Shown: positions 8,552 through 18,309, numbered from the stretch's first letter. The stretch is DNA of 64,000 nucleotides from Polaribacter sp. KT25b (GCF_900105145.1 NZ_LT629752.1:1894001-1958000), one strand, 5' to 3'. Translations and numbers: made by a program. The notes: a model not told the origin generated them from the sequence alone.

Positions 8552-8664
8552 TTTAAAATACTTTTTATTTGTATATTATTTGAATTGAACCGATTTAAAT
8601 CAATTATCGTATAAAATTGGTATTCAAATTTTATACCTTTATAACTTACTTTTATTTAGAGAAA

Positions 8665-9702
8665 ATGAGAATAGAAAATGAATTGAAATTAGGTTTTAAA
8701 GATGTTATGATTCGCCCAAAACGTTCTACTTTAAAATCGCGTTCGCAAGTAACTTTAGAAAGAGAATTTAAGTTTTTACACAGCACTATTACTTGGGCAG
8801 GAATACCAATAATGGCTGCAAATATGGACACTGTTGGTACTTTTGAAATGGCAAAAGCATTGGCTAAACACAAACTATTTACAGCAATTCATAAACATTA
8901 TTCTATAGAAGAATGGAGAAATTTTGCATCAAGTTCATCAGAAAATATTTTAAAAAATATAGCTGTCAGTACTGGAACAGGAAAAGAAGATTCAGAAAAA
9001 GTAAAACAAATTTTAACTGAATTTCCACAAATAAACTTCATTTGCGTGGATGTTGCAAATGGATATTCTGAACATTTTGTGAAATTTGTGCAAAAAATGC
9101 GCAAAAATCATCCAAATAAAGTAATTATTGCTGGTAATGTTGTTACTGGTGAAATGGTTGAAGAATTATTGTTAGCTGGTGCAGATATTATTAAAGTAGG
9201 TATTGGTCCTGGTTCAGTTTGTACAACACGTGTTAAAACAGGCGTTGGTTATCCGCAACTTTCTGCAATTATAGAATGTGCTGATGCTGCTCATGGAATG
9301 GGTGGACAAATTATTTCTGATGGAGGTTGTAAAATTCCCGGAGATATTGCCAAAGCTTTTGGCGGAAGTGCAGATTTTGTAATGTTAGGCGGAATGTTAG
9401 CTGGACACGAAGAAAGTGGTGGAGATTTAATTGAAAAAAACGGAGAAAAATTTAAAGCTTTTTATGGAATGAGTTCTGAAACTGCCATGAACAAACATGT
9501 TGGTGGCGTTGCAAATTATAGAGCATCCGAAGGAAAAACTGTTGAAGTTTCTTATAGAGGTAATGTAGATAAAACTGTAATTGATATTTTAGGCGGATTA
9601 AGATCTACGTGTACATATGTTGGTGCTAGTAAATTAAAAGAATTAACGAAAAGAACTACTTTTATTAGAGTTCAAGAACAAGAAAATAAAATTTATAATT
9701 AA
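8665..9702 (+). CDS. guaC: GMP reductase
   Basis: GuaC reduces GMP to IMP with NADPH and ammonia release, in purine salvage. The sequence is a TIM-barrel of the IMPDH/GMPR family. It has the catalytic cysteine Cys186 in GPGSVCTTR, the phosphate-binding region [20 protein letters not shown], and no CBS domains, which separates it from IMP dehydrogenase. I chose the ATG at 8665 (345 residues, matching the family); a start at 8617 would add 16 unrelated residues. Its stop overlaps the start of the next substrate-binding lipoprotein by one base, which ties it to the B12 cluster. Confidence 0.95.
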   Translation: MRIENELKLGFKDVMIRPKRSTLKSRSQVTLEREFKFLHSTITWAGIPIMAANMDTVGTFEMAKALAKHKLFTAIHKHYSIEEWRNFASSSSENILKNIAVSTGTGKEDSEKVKQILTEFPQINFICVDVANGYSEHFVKFVQKMRKNHPNKVIIAGNVVTGEMVEELLLAGADIIKVGIGPGSVCTTRVKTGVGYPQLSAIIECADAAHGMGGQIISDGGCKIPGDIAKAFGGSADFVMLGGMLAGHEESGGDLIEKNGEKFKAFYGMSSETAMNKHVGGVANYRASEGKTVEVSYRGNVDKTVIDILGGLRSTCTYVGASKLKELTKRTTFIRVQEQENKIYN

Positions 9703-10832
9703 TGAAAAATTTAAAAATAACACTTCTTTTTTTATTCCTGATAATTTCCTTTTCTTGTAAAAAAGAAGTTAAAAATGTTGCTAAAAAAACACCAATAGAA
9801 AGCACTATTAAATACGCAAAAGGTTTTGATATTGTAAATGAAAATGGTGTTAAAAAACTAATTATTAAAACTGCTTATCAAAATTCTGATGAAGTTTTTG
9901 AGTATATTATCAAAAATAATACAGATAAAAATGAGAGTACTAAAAATACCATCTTTACTCCTATTCAAAAAATTGTAGTTACTTCTACAACACATATTCC
10001 TATGGTTGAGTTGTTGAATGAAGAAACTTCAATAATTGGTTTTCCATATTCAAAATATGTTTCATCAGAAAAAACTAGACAATTAATTGATGACGGTAAA
10101 ATTGCTGAAATTGGTAAAGAAAGTTCTTTAAACACAGAAATTCTATTGGATTTGCAACCCGAATTAATTGTTGGTTATAGTGTTTCATCTGCAGATAAAT
10201 CTTTAACAACTTTAGAAAAAGCTGGTGTAAATGTTATTTATAATGGCGATTGGTTAGAAGAAACGCCATTAGGAAGAGCAGAATGGATAAAGTTTTTTGG
10301 TGTTTTATTTGATAAAGAAAAACAAGCTGACAGCATTTTTAAAGTAATTGAAAGTAATTATCAAATAGCTAAAAATATTGCTTTAAAATCAACTAAAAAG
10401 CCAACTATTTTATCTGGTGCAATTATGAGTAAAGACATTTGGAATTTACCTGGTGGTGAGAGTTTTGTTGCTCAGTTTTTAAAAGATGCAAATCTTACTT
10501 ATTTATGGCAAGAATCCGAAGGTAGAGGTAGTTTGTCTTTAAGTTTTGAAAGCGTTTTTGATAAAGGTAAAAATGCTGAATTTTGGATTGCTCCTGGTTA
10601 TTTTTCATCCAAAGAACAATTACTGAATAGCAATAAAGTTTATACTGAATTTGATGCTTTTAAGAATGATCTTATTTATACTCCATCAAACAAAAAAGGA
10701 AAAACGGGTGGTATTATTTATTATGAATTAGCACCAACAAGACCCGATTTAGTTTTAAAGGATATTATAAAAATTACAAATCCAGAATTGTTACCAAATT
10801 ACGAATTAACATTTTTTGAGAGAATGCAATAA
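9702..10832 (+). CDS. ABC-transporter substrate-binding lipoprotein, probably cobalamin/corrinoid, copy 2
   Basis: This 376-residue paralogue of the protein at 6848-7960 has its lipobox cysteine at Cys19 (LIISFSC), the same FDI-VNENG-KKLIIK opening, the motif KIVVTSTTHIPMVELL and the shared NGDWLEETPLGRAEWIKFFG. The two copies differ most in the linker and the C-terminal lobe, where IAPGYFSSKEQLLNSNK replaces VGCGLFENKEDMLRSNQ. It overlaps guaC by one base and is followed by a strong terminator, so it ends the transcription unit. The duplication may give two corrinoid specificities, which is an inference. Confidence 0.85.
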   Translation: MKNLKITLLFLFLIISFSCKKEVKNVAKKTPIESTIKYAKGFDIVNENGVKKLIIKTAYQNSDEVFEYIIKNNTDKNESTKNTIFTPIQKIVVTSTTHIPMVELLNEETSIIGFPYSKYVSSEKTRQLIDDGKIAEIGKESSLNTEILLDLQPELIVGYSVSSADKSLTTLEKAGVNVIYNGDWLEETPLGRAEWIKFFGVLFDKEKQADSIFKVIESNYQIAKNIALKSTKKPTILSGAIMSKDIWNLPGGESFVAQFLKDANLTYLWQESEGRGSLSLSFESVFDKGKNAEFWIAPGYFSSKEQLLNSNKVYTEFDAFKNDLIYTPSNKKGKTGGIIYYELAPTRPDLVLKDIIKITNPELLPNYELTFFERMQ

Positions 10833-10872
10833 AAAAAGTCCTTCAAATTTCTATTGAAGGACTTTTTTTTTA
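10833..10872 (+). terminator. Intrinsic terminator after the second substrate-binding lipoprotein
   Basis: The stem AAAAAGTCCTTCAA / TTGAAGGACTTTTT encloses a 7-base loop and is followed by a T-run. It marks the end of the cob/guaC transcription unit. Confidence 0.85.
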
Positions 10873-10932
10873 TTTAAGAGAAAACGAATTGGTTAATAGT
10901 TTTTTCTATGGCATTTTAAATTATTATTAATT

Positions 10933-12228
10933 CTATTCTGTTTTTTCTAAATTTAATTTTTCATAGATATTTATTGTATGAAATTTCACTGTATTTGAAG
11001 AAATTTTTATCTCATCAGCAATTTCTCTATTTAATTTACCTTCTATAATTTGATCATATATTACTCTTTCTCTAACACTTAAATTATTTAAAGTTTCTTC
11101 TATTGATGCTCTCTCAGCATCTATTAAATTAGGTTTTTTACTAACTTTATTAAAGTTTATAATTTCATTTTTAATGTAATAATTATGCCTTCTTAATTTC
11201 TTTTCTCTAGACATTATAGCAAATGATAATATTAAAATTTGTGCAAATCCACCTATTTTTAAATTTGCTGAACTACTTTCAAAAAAAGAAATTCCTAAAT
11301 TTTTTAGAACAAAGAAATCAATACCACTAAATAATAAAATTACATATCCAAAAGTAAATAGTTTGGTGTGCAAATCTTTTTTAAAGAGTAAAACCCCCAT
11401 AAACCAATACGTAAGTAATAGTATAAAAGTTAAAATATTTATGATTATAAATATTGCATTTTTACTATAAACTAAATATAAGTTTACAAATAGAATAATA
11501 CTTACTATAATTATATGTGTATATTTTTTAATTTTCGGATAATAAATATCTAATAAAAGAAAACTATTTGCGAATTTTGAAGAAGAATAGGCTAAAAAAA
11601 GATAATTTAATAGAATTAAAAACTCAATTGCTTTATCGCCTAAATTAAAGAATTTGAATATGCCATCTGTTACTAAAAAACTAAAGGTTAAACTTACTAG
11701 TAAAAATGAGTAATATAAAAATGAATTGTCTTTAAAAAAATAGAAATAAACAATACAAAAAAGTACTACTAAAAAAGCAATTCCGTAATAAAAACCATCA
11801 ATAAGTAGCTCTATTTTATCTTTATACAAAGTAGCTTCTTCTGTTTTTAATTCTATGGGAAAATAGGAATTAAACTTTGCATTTACCTTTACATATAGTG
11901 GAGATTGTCTTGAAAATTTATAAGATACAAATCTTTGATTTTTTAATTTTTTTACTTCTTGATAATTCTGATAAGCATGTGCATCTTTAATAATGACATT
12001 ATTTATTCGAAAAATATAATCTAAATCAGATTGATTTGCCGGTATTTTAAACCAAAATGTAGCTTTAGAGTATTTTTCTAAAACTCTTTTTTCTAAAACC
12101 TGGAATTCTTCTTTTTCAATATTTTTATAGGTAAGTTTACTTTCTGAATCTTTAAAATAATACACTTCAGATTGTGAAAAAGTGGTACCAACAAAGAATA
12201 GAAATATTATTATTAGCTTAAATTTCAT
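10933..12228 (-). CDS. 7TMR-DISM-type membrane sensor with C-terminal LuxR helix-turn-helix, copy 1
   Basis: This 431-residue protein has a signal peptide (to about residue 18) and an extracellular beta-rich domain to about 140. Seven or so membrane segments span about 145-340, a short coiled linker follows, and a LuxR/GerE helix-turn-helix occupies 383-431 (LSVRERVIYDQIIEGK ... ISSNTVKFHTINIYEKL). It would couple an outside signal directly to DNA binding. Compared with the neighbour at 12620-13939 it stops at NLEKTE, so the fourth helix of the LuxR domain is missing; translating past the stop does not restore it. A hairpin at 12475-12507 separates it from the upstream paralogue. Confidence 0.85.
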   Translation of the reverse strand: MKFKLIIIFLFFVGTTFSQSEVYYFKDSESKLTYKNIEKEEFQVLEKRVLEKYSKATFWFKIPANQSDLDYIFRINNVIIKDAHAYQNYQEVKKLKNQRFVSYKFSRQSPLYVKVNAKFNSYFPIELKTEEATLYKDKIELLIDGFYYGIAFLVVLFCIVYFYFFKDNSFLYYSFLLVSLTFSFLVTDGIFKFFNLGDKAIEFLILLNYLFLAYSSSKFANSFLLLDIYYPKIKKYTHIIIVSIILFVNLYLVYSKNAIFIIINILTFILLLTYWFMGVLLFKKDLHTKLFTFGYVILLFSGIDFFVLKNLGISFFESSSANLKIGGFAQILILSFAIMSREKKLRRHNYYIKNEIINFNKVSKKPNLIDAERASIEETLNNLSVRERVIYDQIIEGKLNREIADEIKISSNTVKFHTINIYEKLNLEKTE

Positions 12229-12619
12229 AGCGAGCTTTTTTAATATCTTGTTTTATAAAGATATACAAAAGAATTGTATAATCAAAAACAATAAAAAAAT
12301 AAGATAATTGTAATTTAAAAGTGCAACAAATTTTAACTAAAATTATAAAAGAAACTTTATTAGTTTTGTATTTTTTGTGAAATGACTAAGTGAATTTAGA
12401 AAAAAAACAAACGATTTTGTTGGCTGCAATTATAAAAAATAATACGTTATTTATTTTAGCAAAATTGAATAAAATAACCTTCAGCTTAAATAATAAGCTG
12501 AAGGTTAAAAGTAGTAATTGGGGAAAATTATAATTGTATTTTATTACTTCAAATTTAATTAAAAACCTCTTAGAAGCTGTAAAATCAGGGGTAGTTTTTG
12601 GGTAGTTTTAAAAATAATA
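12229..12619. other. Intergenic region between the two LuxR-type sensors
   Basis: These 391 bases hold no credible gene. The only clear structure is the hairpin at 12475-12507. The part next to 12228 is very AT-rich and should contain the promoter of copy 1, but I could not assign boxes with confidence. Confidence 0.5.
12475..12507 (-). terminator. Hairpin terminator downstream of the second LuxR-type sensor
   Basis: TAACCTTCAGCTTA pairs perfectly with TAAGCTGAAGGTTA around a 5-base loop. On the minus strand it is followed by a T-rich stretch (TTTTATTC), which fits termination of the gene ending at 12620. Confidence 0.65.
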
Positions 12620-13939
12620 CTACTTTTTAAAACTATTTTTAAGTATAAACACTTCTTGCCTACTTTTTACATTTAATTTTTCATAAATATTTTTTACATG
12701 AAATTTAACTGTATTTATAGATATATTTATTTCGCTTGAAATTTCCTTGTTTGATTTCTTTGCACATATTAAATCAAAAACCTCTCTTTCTCTAAAACTT
12801 AAAATATTTATGTTAATGTTTGTTTTATCATTTATTGAAGTTAAATTCTTTAACTGCAAAGAGTATTTAATAATTTCATTTCTAATATGAATATTTTCAT
12901 CTTTTAGAATTTTCATTCGATACAATACAGCAATTGATAGAATAATCATTTCTAAGAAAGCACCAATTTTAATGGTAACAGCATTAATATCAATAAGTGA
13001 TATTCCAAGGAATTTTAAGATAAAAAAATCAATGGCAGAAAATAAGATAATCACATAAGCTATTGCCAAAATTTTGGTGTACACATTTTTATTAAATAAT
13101 AAAACAGCACAAAACCAATTAATAAAAAGAAGTAAAAATACTAATATGTTTAAAAAAAATAAAAAATAGTAATTTTTTGTGGTAACATAAAAAACTGCTA
13201 AAAAGAGAATAATAATTCCTATTCCATAACTATATCTTTTTAGTTTTGGGAAAAATATATCTAAAAACAAAAAATTATCGGAAAATTTACTAGAGAAATA
13301 TGCTAATAAAACATAATTTAAACACATTAAAAAATCATTTAAACCTTCATTTATATTGTAATAATTTAACATTCCATCCATAGTAAAAATGCCAAAACAG
13401 ATATTTGATAAAAACAAAGAATAATATAAAAAGGAATTATCTTTAAATAAGAAGTAATAAAATAAGTTATAAATAATTATCAAAATTGCAAATCCATAAT
13501 AGAAACCATTTAGCAATAAATTGTTTTTTTCTCTTAAAGACATAATTTCTTCAGAACCGAATTCTACTGGAATATACGAATGAAGTTTTGGAATTACTTG
13601 AATATAAACATCATTATCTCTAGAAAATCGATAACTTAAATATCTGCGATTTGTAAGTTTTTCAATGCTCTTTGAATTCTGATAAACGTTTGCAGTATTA
13701 AAACGATCATAAGGAATTCTAAAAATATAATTTAAATTTGTGTTATAAGCAGGTATTTTAAACCAATAAGTAGCTTGTGAATGTTTCTCTAAAATTTGAT
13801 TTTCTAATACTAAAAACTCCTGATCTTTAACATTTTCTAATGTAAGTGTGCTTTCTACATCTTTATAAAAATAAACATCCTTTTGAGAAAAAACAATAGC
13901 ATGGAAAAATAAAATAAATGTTACTACTATATATTTCAT
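12620..13939 (-). CDS. 7TMR-DISM-type membrane sensor with C-terminal LuxR helix-turn-helix, copy 2
   Basis: A 439-residue paralogue of the preceding entry, with the same order: signal peptide to about 18, extracellular domain with YWFKIPAYNTNLNYIFRIP, a membrane block at about 150-345, and a complete LuxR domain at 380-439 (LSFREREVFDLICAKKSNKE ... NTVKFHVKNIYEKLNVKSRQ). The extracellular halves of the two proteins align closely (VYFYKDVESTLT against VYYFKDSESKLT). Target genes are unknown. Confidence 0.85.
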   Translation of the reverse strand: MKYIVVTFILFFHAIVFSQKDVYFYKDVESTLTLENVKDQEFLVLENQILEKHSQATYWFKIPAYNTNLNYIFRIPYDRFNTANVYQNSKSIEKLTNRRYLSYRFSRDNDVYIQVIPKLHSYIPVEFGSEEIMSLREKNNLLLNGFYYGFAILIIIYNLFYYFLFKDNSFLYYSLFLSNICFGIFTMDGMLNYYNINEGLNDFLMCLNYVLLAYFSSKFSDNFLFLDIFFPKLKRYSYGIGIIILFLAVFYVTTKNYYFLFFLNILVFLLLFINWFCAVLLFNKNVYTKILAIAYVIILFSAIDFFILKFLGISLIDINAVTIKIGAFLEMIILSIAVLYRMKILKDENIHIRNEIIKYSLQLKNLTSINDKTNININILSFREREVFDLICAKKSNKEISSEINISINTVKFHVKNIYEKLNVKSRQEVFILKNSFKK

Positions 13940-14005
13940 TTATTAATTAAATCAAAATCCATTCTACCATACTTTAACACAAAAAAATACATAAATATTT
14001 TAAAA

Positions 14006-14728
14006 TTATTGTTGCTGTTGCTGTTGTTGCTGTTGCAAATATTTAGTAGAAAAATTAAAAGCTGCAGTTGCATGAATTTTTGTAGTATCAAAAACAGGAA
14101 CAAAAACATTTTCTTGCTGAATTAATAAAGGAATTTCTGTACATCCTAAAATGACACCTTCTGCCCCATTTTTAATTAATCTTTCAATTATTTTAATGTA
14201 TTTTTCTTTGGATGTTTTGTTTATAATTCCTGATGCAAGTTCATCATAAATAATGTTATGAATTATGTTTCTTTCTTCTAGATTTGGAATAATTGCTTCT
14301 ATACCAAATGATTTTAAAACATCTGTAAAAAATATTTTTTCCATGGTATATTTTGTTCCTAATAAAGCAACTTTCTTTAACCTTTTTTTAATAATTTCTT
14401 TGGATGTAGCATCAGCAATATGAATTACAGGAATTTTTACTGCATTTCTAACAGCATTAATACATAAATGCATGGTATTTGCACAAATTAGAATACAACT
14501 TGCACCAGCATTTTCTAAACTTTTGCCAGCATCAGCCATCATTTCATCAAGTAAATCCCATCTATTTTCTTTCTGAAGTTTTGCTATTTTTCCGAAATCG
14601 AAAGAATTGATAACGACTTCTGCTGAATGACTTTTACCTAAACTAGCTGCATTTAATTGATTTAAAATTCGATAATATAAAATGGTAGATTCTGGAGTAA
14701 TTCCGCCAATTAAACCTATTTTTTTCAT
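14006..14728 (-). CDS. Aspartate/glutamate racemase family protein with poly-glutamine tail
   Basis: This 240-residue protein starts KKIGLIGGITPESTILYY, the family signature. It carries both catalytic cysteines, Cys82 in ICANTMH and Cys196 in LGCTEIPLL, so a PLP-independent racemase reaction on an acidic or broad-range amino acid is likely. The C-terminus ends in nine glutamines encoded by mixed CAA/CAG codons (14009-14035), a triplet repeat directly before the stop. The tail is outside the conserved fold. The true substrate cannot be told from sequence. Confidence 0.88.
   Translation of the reverse strand: MKKIGLIGGITPESTILYYRILNQLNAASLGKSHSAEVVINSFDFGKIAKLQKENRWDLLDEMMADAGKSLENAGASCILICANTMHLCINAVRNAVKIPVIHIADATSKEIIKKRLKKVALLGTKYTMEKIFFTDVLKSFGIEAIIPNLEERNIIHNIIYDELASGIINKTSKEKYIKIIERLIKNGAEGVILGCTEIPLLIQQENVFVPVFDTTKIHATAAFNFSTKYLQQQQQQQQQ
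14009..14035 (-). repeat. CAA/CAG triplet repeat encoding nine glutamines
   Basis: On the minus strand nine consecutive glutamine codons (CAA CAG CAA CAA CAG CAA CAG CAA CAA) stand right before the TAA stop of the racemase gene. Triplet slippage would change the tail length without shifting the frame. Confidence 0.85.
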
Positions 14729-14828
14729 AGCTATTCTTTAAAAAATACACAAAATGTCTTAAAAATTTATTTTTTCATTTTTTTTGTACAAGCATTGAGA
14801 AATCAAACCCTTTGCAATCCACCAGCGA

Positions 14829-17561
14829 TTAAAACAATTTCGTTTGATTTTCGTCATCAATTTTCTTTTGCTCGGCTTTCTTTCTTGCTATCGATTTTTG
14901 CAAAGCAATTTTCGCTTTTTCATCCGCAGAAAGTTCTTCTAAAACAGGTTTTTTAGTTTCCGGTATTTCAATTGGTAATTTATCTTCAAGAACTTCTTCA
15001 TCAACGACTTCTACCTCCTCAATTTTTTCTTCTTCTGGTTCTTCAAATGGTAAAGGTTCTAGTAAATTAACTTGTTTTATTTTATCTGTTGTAAACTGAT
15101 TACCAAGTGCTTTTATCCCTTTAACAGCAATAAATTCCTCTAAATTTACTTCTTCATTTTCTAAACTTCTTTTAGAAAATTGTACTTCTGCAATTGGTCT
15201 ATAATCTGTTGCAATAATTTCTAAATGAGATTTTGGATGTTCCGAAATAAAAATTTCTTCTTTTTCTGTTGTTTCAATCAGAAAACGTTTTATGTAGTAA
15301 CGTTCTTTTTCACCATCAAAATAAATTGCAGAAATTGGTTTGTTTGGTTTCCATTTTTCTAAAACAATCATATCATCTTCAAAGTGCATTGCTAAATCTG
15401 GTTTTACAGCTTTTGCTTTTCCACTTTGTGTAATAATTAATAATTTATCTTCTGCTTTAAATTCTCCTAACAACTCACCTCTCTCATCAACATTTAAACG
15501 TTGAACAGTATCATCAAACCAAATTTTTCTAGGCTTTAAAGTAGAAACTCCTTCAGATTTAAAATCGATACTTTTTATTGTATATTTTGTAATTCTATTT
15601 CCTCTTACAGCTCTTCCTTTTACACCTAAATCAGCAAAATCAATATCCCATTTTAATTTTTTAACACTACCAACAGCGCGTAAATTAACAGTTACAACTT
15701 CTGCTTCTCCATTAGGATTTGCTGTAAAATAATGCACAATAGAACCTTTGCTTCCATTTGTTAAATCGTATTCTTTATCTCTTGTAACAGACAAAACATT
15801 AAAACGTTTCATGTAAGATGCGCCTCTATTACCATCTCTATAAATAAAATTGTAAACTGTTCTTCTGTCTTTCTTTTTAAAGATAGCCACATAAATAATA
15901 TCTTTACCTACAAAGGTTTTAGAATCTATTTTTGTTACCATCATAACCCCATCTTTTCTAAAGATAATTACATCATCAATATCAGAACAATCGGTTACAA
16001 ATTCATCTCTTTTAAGTGATGTACCAATAAAACCTTCTTCTCTATTTACATAAAGTTTAGCATTATTCATAGCTACTTTTGATGCAACTATATCATCAAA
16101 AATTCTAATTTCAGTTTTACGTTCTTTACCTTTTCCATAAGATTCTTTTAAACGTTTAAAATAATCAATAGCAAAATCAATTAAATTTGCTAAATGATTT
16201 TTTACCACTGCTATTTTATCTTCTAAACTTTCTATAAATTGTTTAGCTTTATCAATATCAAACTTAGAAATTTTCTTTATTCTAATTTCTGTTAAACGTG
16301 TAATGTCATCAACAGTAACTGCCCGTTTTAAATGTTTTATATGTGGTTGTAATCCTTTATCAATAGCATCAATTACACCTTCCCAGGTTTCTTCTTCTTC
16401 TATATCTCTATAAATTCTATTTTCTATAAAAATACGTTCTAAAGAAGAAAAATGCCATTGTTCTTCTAACTCATTTAACTGTATTTCTAACTCTTGCTTT
16501 AACAAGTCAACCGTTAAATCAGTAGAATGTTTTAACATATCAGAAACACCTACAAAAACAGGTTTATTGTCTTCAATTGTACATGCTAAAGGAGAAATAG
16601 AAGTTTCGCAATTTGTAAAAGCATATAATGCATCTATAGATTTATCTGGCGATACATTTGGTGGTAAATGCACCAAGATTTCTACTTCTGCTGCAGTATT
16701 ATCTTCAATTTTTTTAATCTTGATTTTCCCTTTATCATTAGCTTTTAAAATACTATCAATTAAAGAAGTAGTTGTTGTAGAAAACGGAATTTCACTAATA
16801 ATTAAAGTCTTCTTATCTAATTGAGAAATTTTAGCACGCACACGTACTTTTCCACCTCTTTTTCCATCATTATAATGAGAAAAATCTGCAATTCCACCTG
16901 TTAAAAAATCTGGAACAATTTTAAAACTTCTCCCTTTTAAGTATTTAATAGAAGCATCAATTAATTCATTAAAATTATGTGGCAATATTTTTGTTGATAA
17001 ACCTACAGCAATCCCTTCTGCTCCTTGCGCTAATAAAAGCGGGAATTTTACCGGTAAATCTATCGGTTCTTTTCTACGACCATCGTAAGACAATTTCCAT
17101 TCTGTAGTCTTCGGATTAAAAACAACTTCAAGTGCAAATTTTGATAAACGCGCCTCAATATATCTTGATGCTGCAGCTCTATCTCCTGTTAAGATATTTC
17201 CCCAGTTCCCTTGCATATCAATCAGTAATTCTTTCTGACCAATTTGCACCATAGCATCGGCAATAGAAGCATCTCCATGTGGGTGATATTGCATTGTATG
17301 CCCAACAATATTGGCTACTTTGTTGTAACGACCATCATCTAAATCTTTCATAGAATGCATAATTCTACGTTGCACAGGTTTTAAACCATCTTCTAAAGAA
17401 GGTACAGCTCTCTCTAAAATTACATACGAAGCATAATCTAAAAACCATTCTTTGTACATACCTGTAACTTTGGTAATGGTTTCTTCTTGAGGAGAATCTA
17501 ATTGTTCTCCTTCATTTGTTAATTCTTCTTCGTGTTCGTTCTCGTTTATTTCTTCACTCAT
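14829..17561 (-). CDS. parC: DNA topoisomerase IV subunit A
   Basis: ParC is the DNA-cleaving subunit of topoisomerase IV, which unlinks daughter chromosomes. The 910-residue protein has an acidic N-terminal extension, the winged-helix/tower domain beginning with VILERAVPSLEDGLKPVQRR, and the active-site Tyr134 in RAAASRYIEARL. A C-terminal beta-propeller follows from about 500 to 800, and the acidic/basic tail of about 100 residues (EEPEEEKIEEVEVVDEEV) is common in Flavobacteria. The perfect GyrA box is not seen in the propeller, and parE lies nearby, which favours ParC over GyrA. Confidence 0.93.
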   Translation of the reverse strand: MSEEINENEHEEELTNEGEQLDSPQEETITKVTGMYKEWFLDYASYVILERAVPSLEDGLKPVQRRIMHSMKDLDDGRYNKVANIVGHTMQYHPHGDASIADAMVQIGQKELLIDMQGNWGNILTGDRAAASRYIEARLSKFALEVVFNPKTTEWKLSYDGRRKEPIDLPVKFPLLLAQGAEGIAVGLSTKILPHNFNELIDASIKYLKGRSFKIVPDFLTGGIADFSHYNDGKRGGKVRVRAKISQLDKKTLIISEIPFSTTTTSLIDSILKANDKGKIKIKKIEDNTAAEVEILVHLPPNVSPDKSIDALYAFTNCETSISPLACTIEDNKPVFVGVSDMLKHSTDLTVDLLKQELEIQLNELEEQWHFSSLERIFIENRIYRDIEEEETWEGVIDAIDKGLQPHIKHLKRAVTVDDITRLTEIRIKKISKFDIDKAKQFIESLEDKIAVVKNHLANLIDFAIDYFKRLKESYGKGKERKTEIRIFDDIVASKVAMNNAKLYVNREEGFIGTSLKRDEFVTDCSDIDDVIIFRKDGVMMVTKIDSKTFVGKDIIYVAIFKKKDRRTVYNFIYRDGNRGASYMKRFNVLSVTRDKEYDLTNGSKGSIVHYFTANPNGEAEVVTVNLRAVGSVKKLKWDIDFADLGVKGRAVRGNRITKYTIKSIDFKSEGVSTLKPRKIWFDDTVQRLNVDERGELLGEFKAEDKLLIITQSGKAKAVKPDLAMHFEDDMIVLEKWKPNKPISAIYFDGEKERYYIKRFLIETTEKEEIFISEHPKSHLEIIATDYRPIAEVQFSKRSLENEEVNLEEFIAVKGIKALGNQFTTDKIKQVNLLEPLPFEEPEEEKIEEVEVVDEEVLEDKLPIEIPETKKPVLEELSADEKAKIALQKSIARKKAEQKKIDDENQTKLF

Positions 17562-17706
17562 GTAAAAAACGTTTATTCGTTTAAGAGTTTAATTGTTTAT
17601 TATTTGGGCGTTTTAACAGGCTTTACGTTATATCTTTTTATGAAAAATAAAAAGGATGCCACTTCAATCCCTAACGCAAGCTTGTTAAACAACTTTTACC
17701 TTATTC

Positions 17707-18237
17707 TTAATCTTTTTTATAACCTATTTGTGTTCTTTCTTTTTTCTCTTCTTTTCGCTCAACTAATTCGTCCAAATAAGAAAACACCAATTCTATATTT
17801 TTATCGTGATTATTCATTTTCTTTTTAATTTGTTCGATTTCTAATCGTAAACTTAAATTATCACTTAATAAATCTCGCATTTTAGTAAATATTCTAATAA
17901 TTTTGATATTTACAGCTATGGCTCTATCACTTTTCAAAACACTCGATAACATTGCTACTCCTTGTTCTGTAAAAACCATAGGTACATATCTGCTACCTCC
18001 CCAACTTGAGGTGCCAATTTGACTCCTCAAGTTTTCATTCTCTTTTTCTGTTAATTCAAACATAAAATCTTCAGGAAATCTTTCAATATTTCTACGAACT
18101 TGACGTTTTAATTGCTTTGTCTCTACCTGATACAATTCCGATAAATCTCTATCTAACATTACCTTTTGATTGCGAATCAAATAAATTTTGTTTGATATGA
18201 TTTCATCAGGAATTATTAAATTTTCTTCTTCTTTCAT
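17707..18237 (-). CDS. ORF6N domain-containing DNA-binding protein
   Basis: The 176-residue protein has an ORF6N (phage/KilA-N-associated) domain at about residues 10-95: IYLIRNQKVMLDRDLSELYQ, then QLKRQVRRNIERFPEDFMFE and a VFTEQGVAMLSSVL segment. The C-terminal part is helical and probably a coiled coil (IEQIKKKMNNHDKNIELVF). Such proteins are common on phages and mobile regions and also occur singly in Bacteroidetes chromosomes. It sits between parE and parC in the same direction, 72 bases after parE. Function is unknown; DNA binding is likely. Confidence 0.82.
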   Translation of the reverse strand: MKEEENLIIPDEIISNKIYLIRNQKVMLDRDLSELYQVETKQLKRQVRRNIERFPEDFMFELTEKENENLRSQIGTSSWGGSRYVPMVFTEQGVAMLSSVLKSDRAIAVNIKIIRIFTKMRDLLSDNLSLRLEIEQIKKKMNNHDKNIELVFSYLDELVERKEEKKERTQIGYKKD

Positions 18238-18309
18238 TCACACTTTTTCATCTTGAGGTCGCAAATCTCAACCTCAAGTTTTTATCTTTTTCAAATTGGA
18301 ACTAAGTTT

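Noticed and set aside
14829..17561. Gyrase subunit A instead of topoisomerase IV
   Set aside because: No complete GyrA box was seen in the propeller, and a ParE-sized partner is adjacent, so ParC is the better call; gyrase genes are presumably elsewhere.
17532..17828. A 98-codon plus-strand ORF
   Set aside because: It overlaps the parC start and runs antisense to the conserved ORF6N gene; its Leu/Phe-rich translation is typical of AT-rich noncoding frames.
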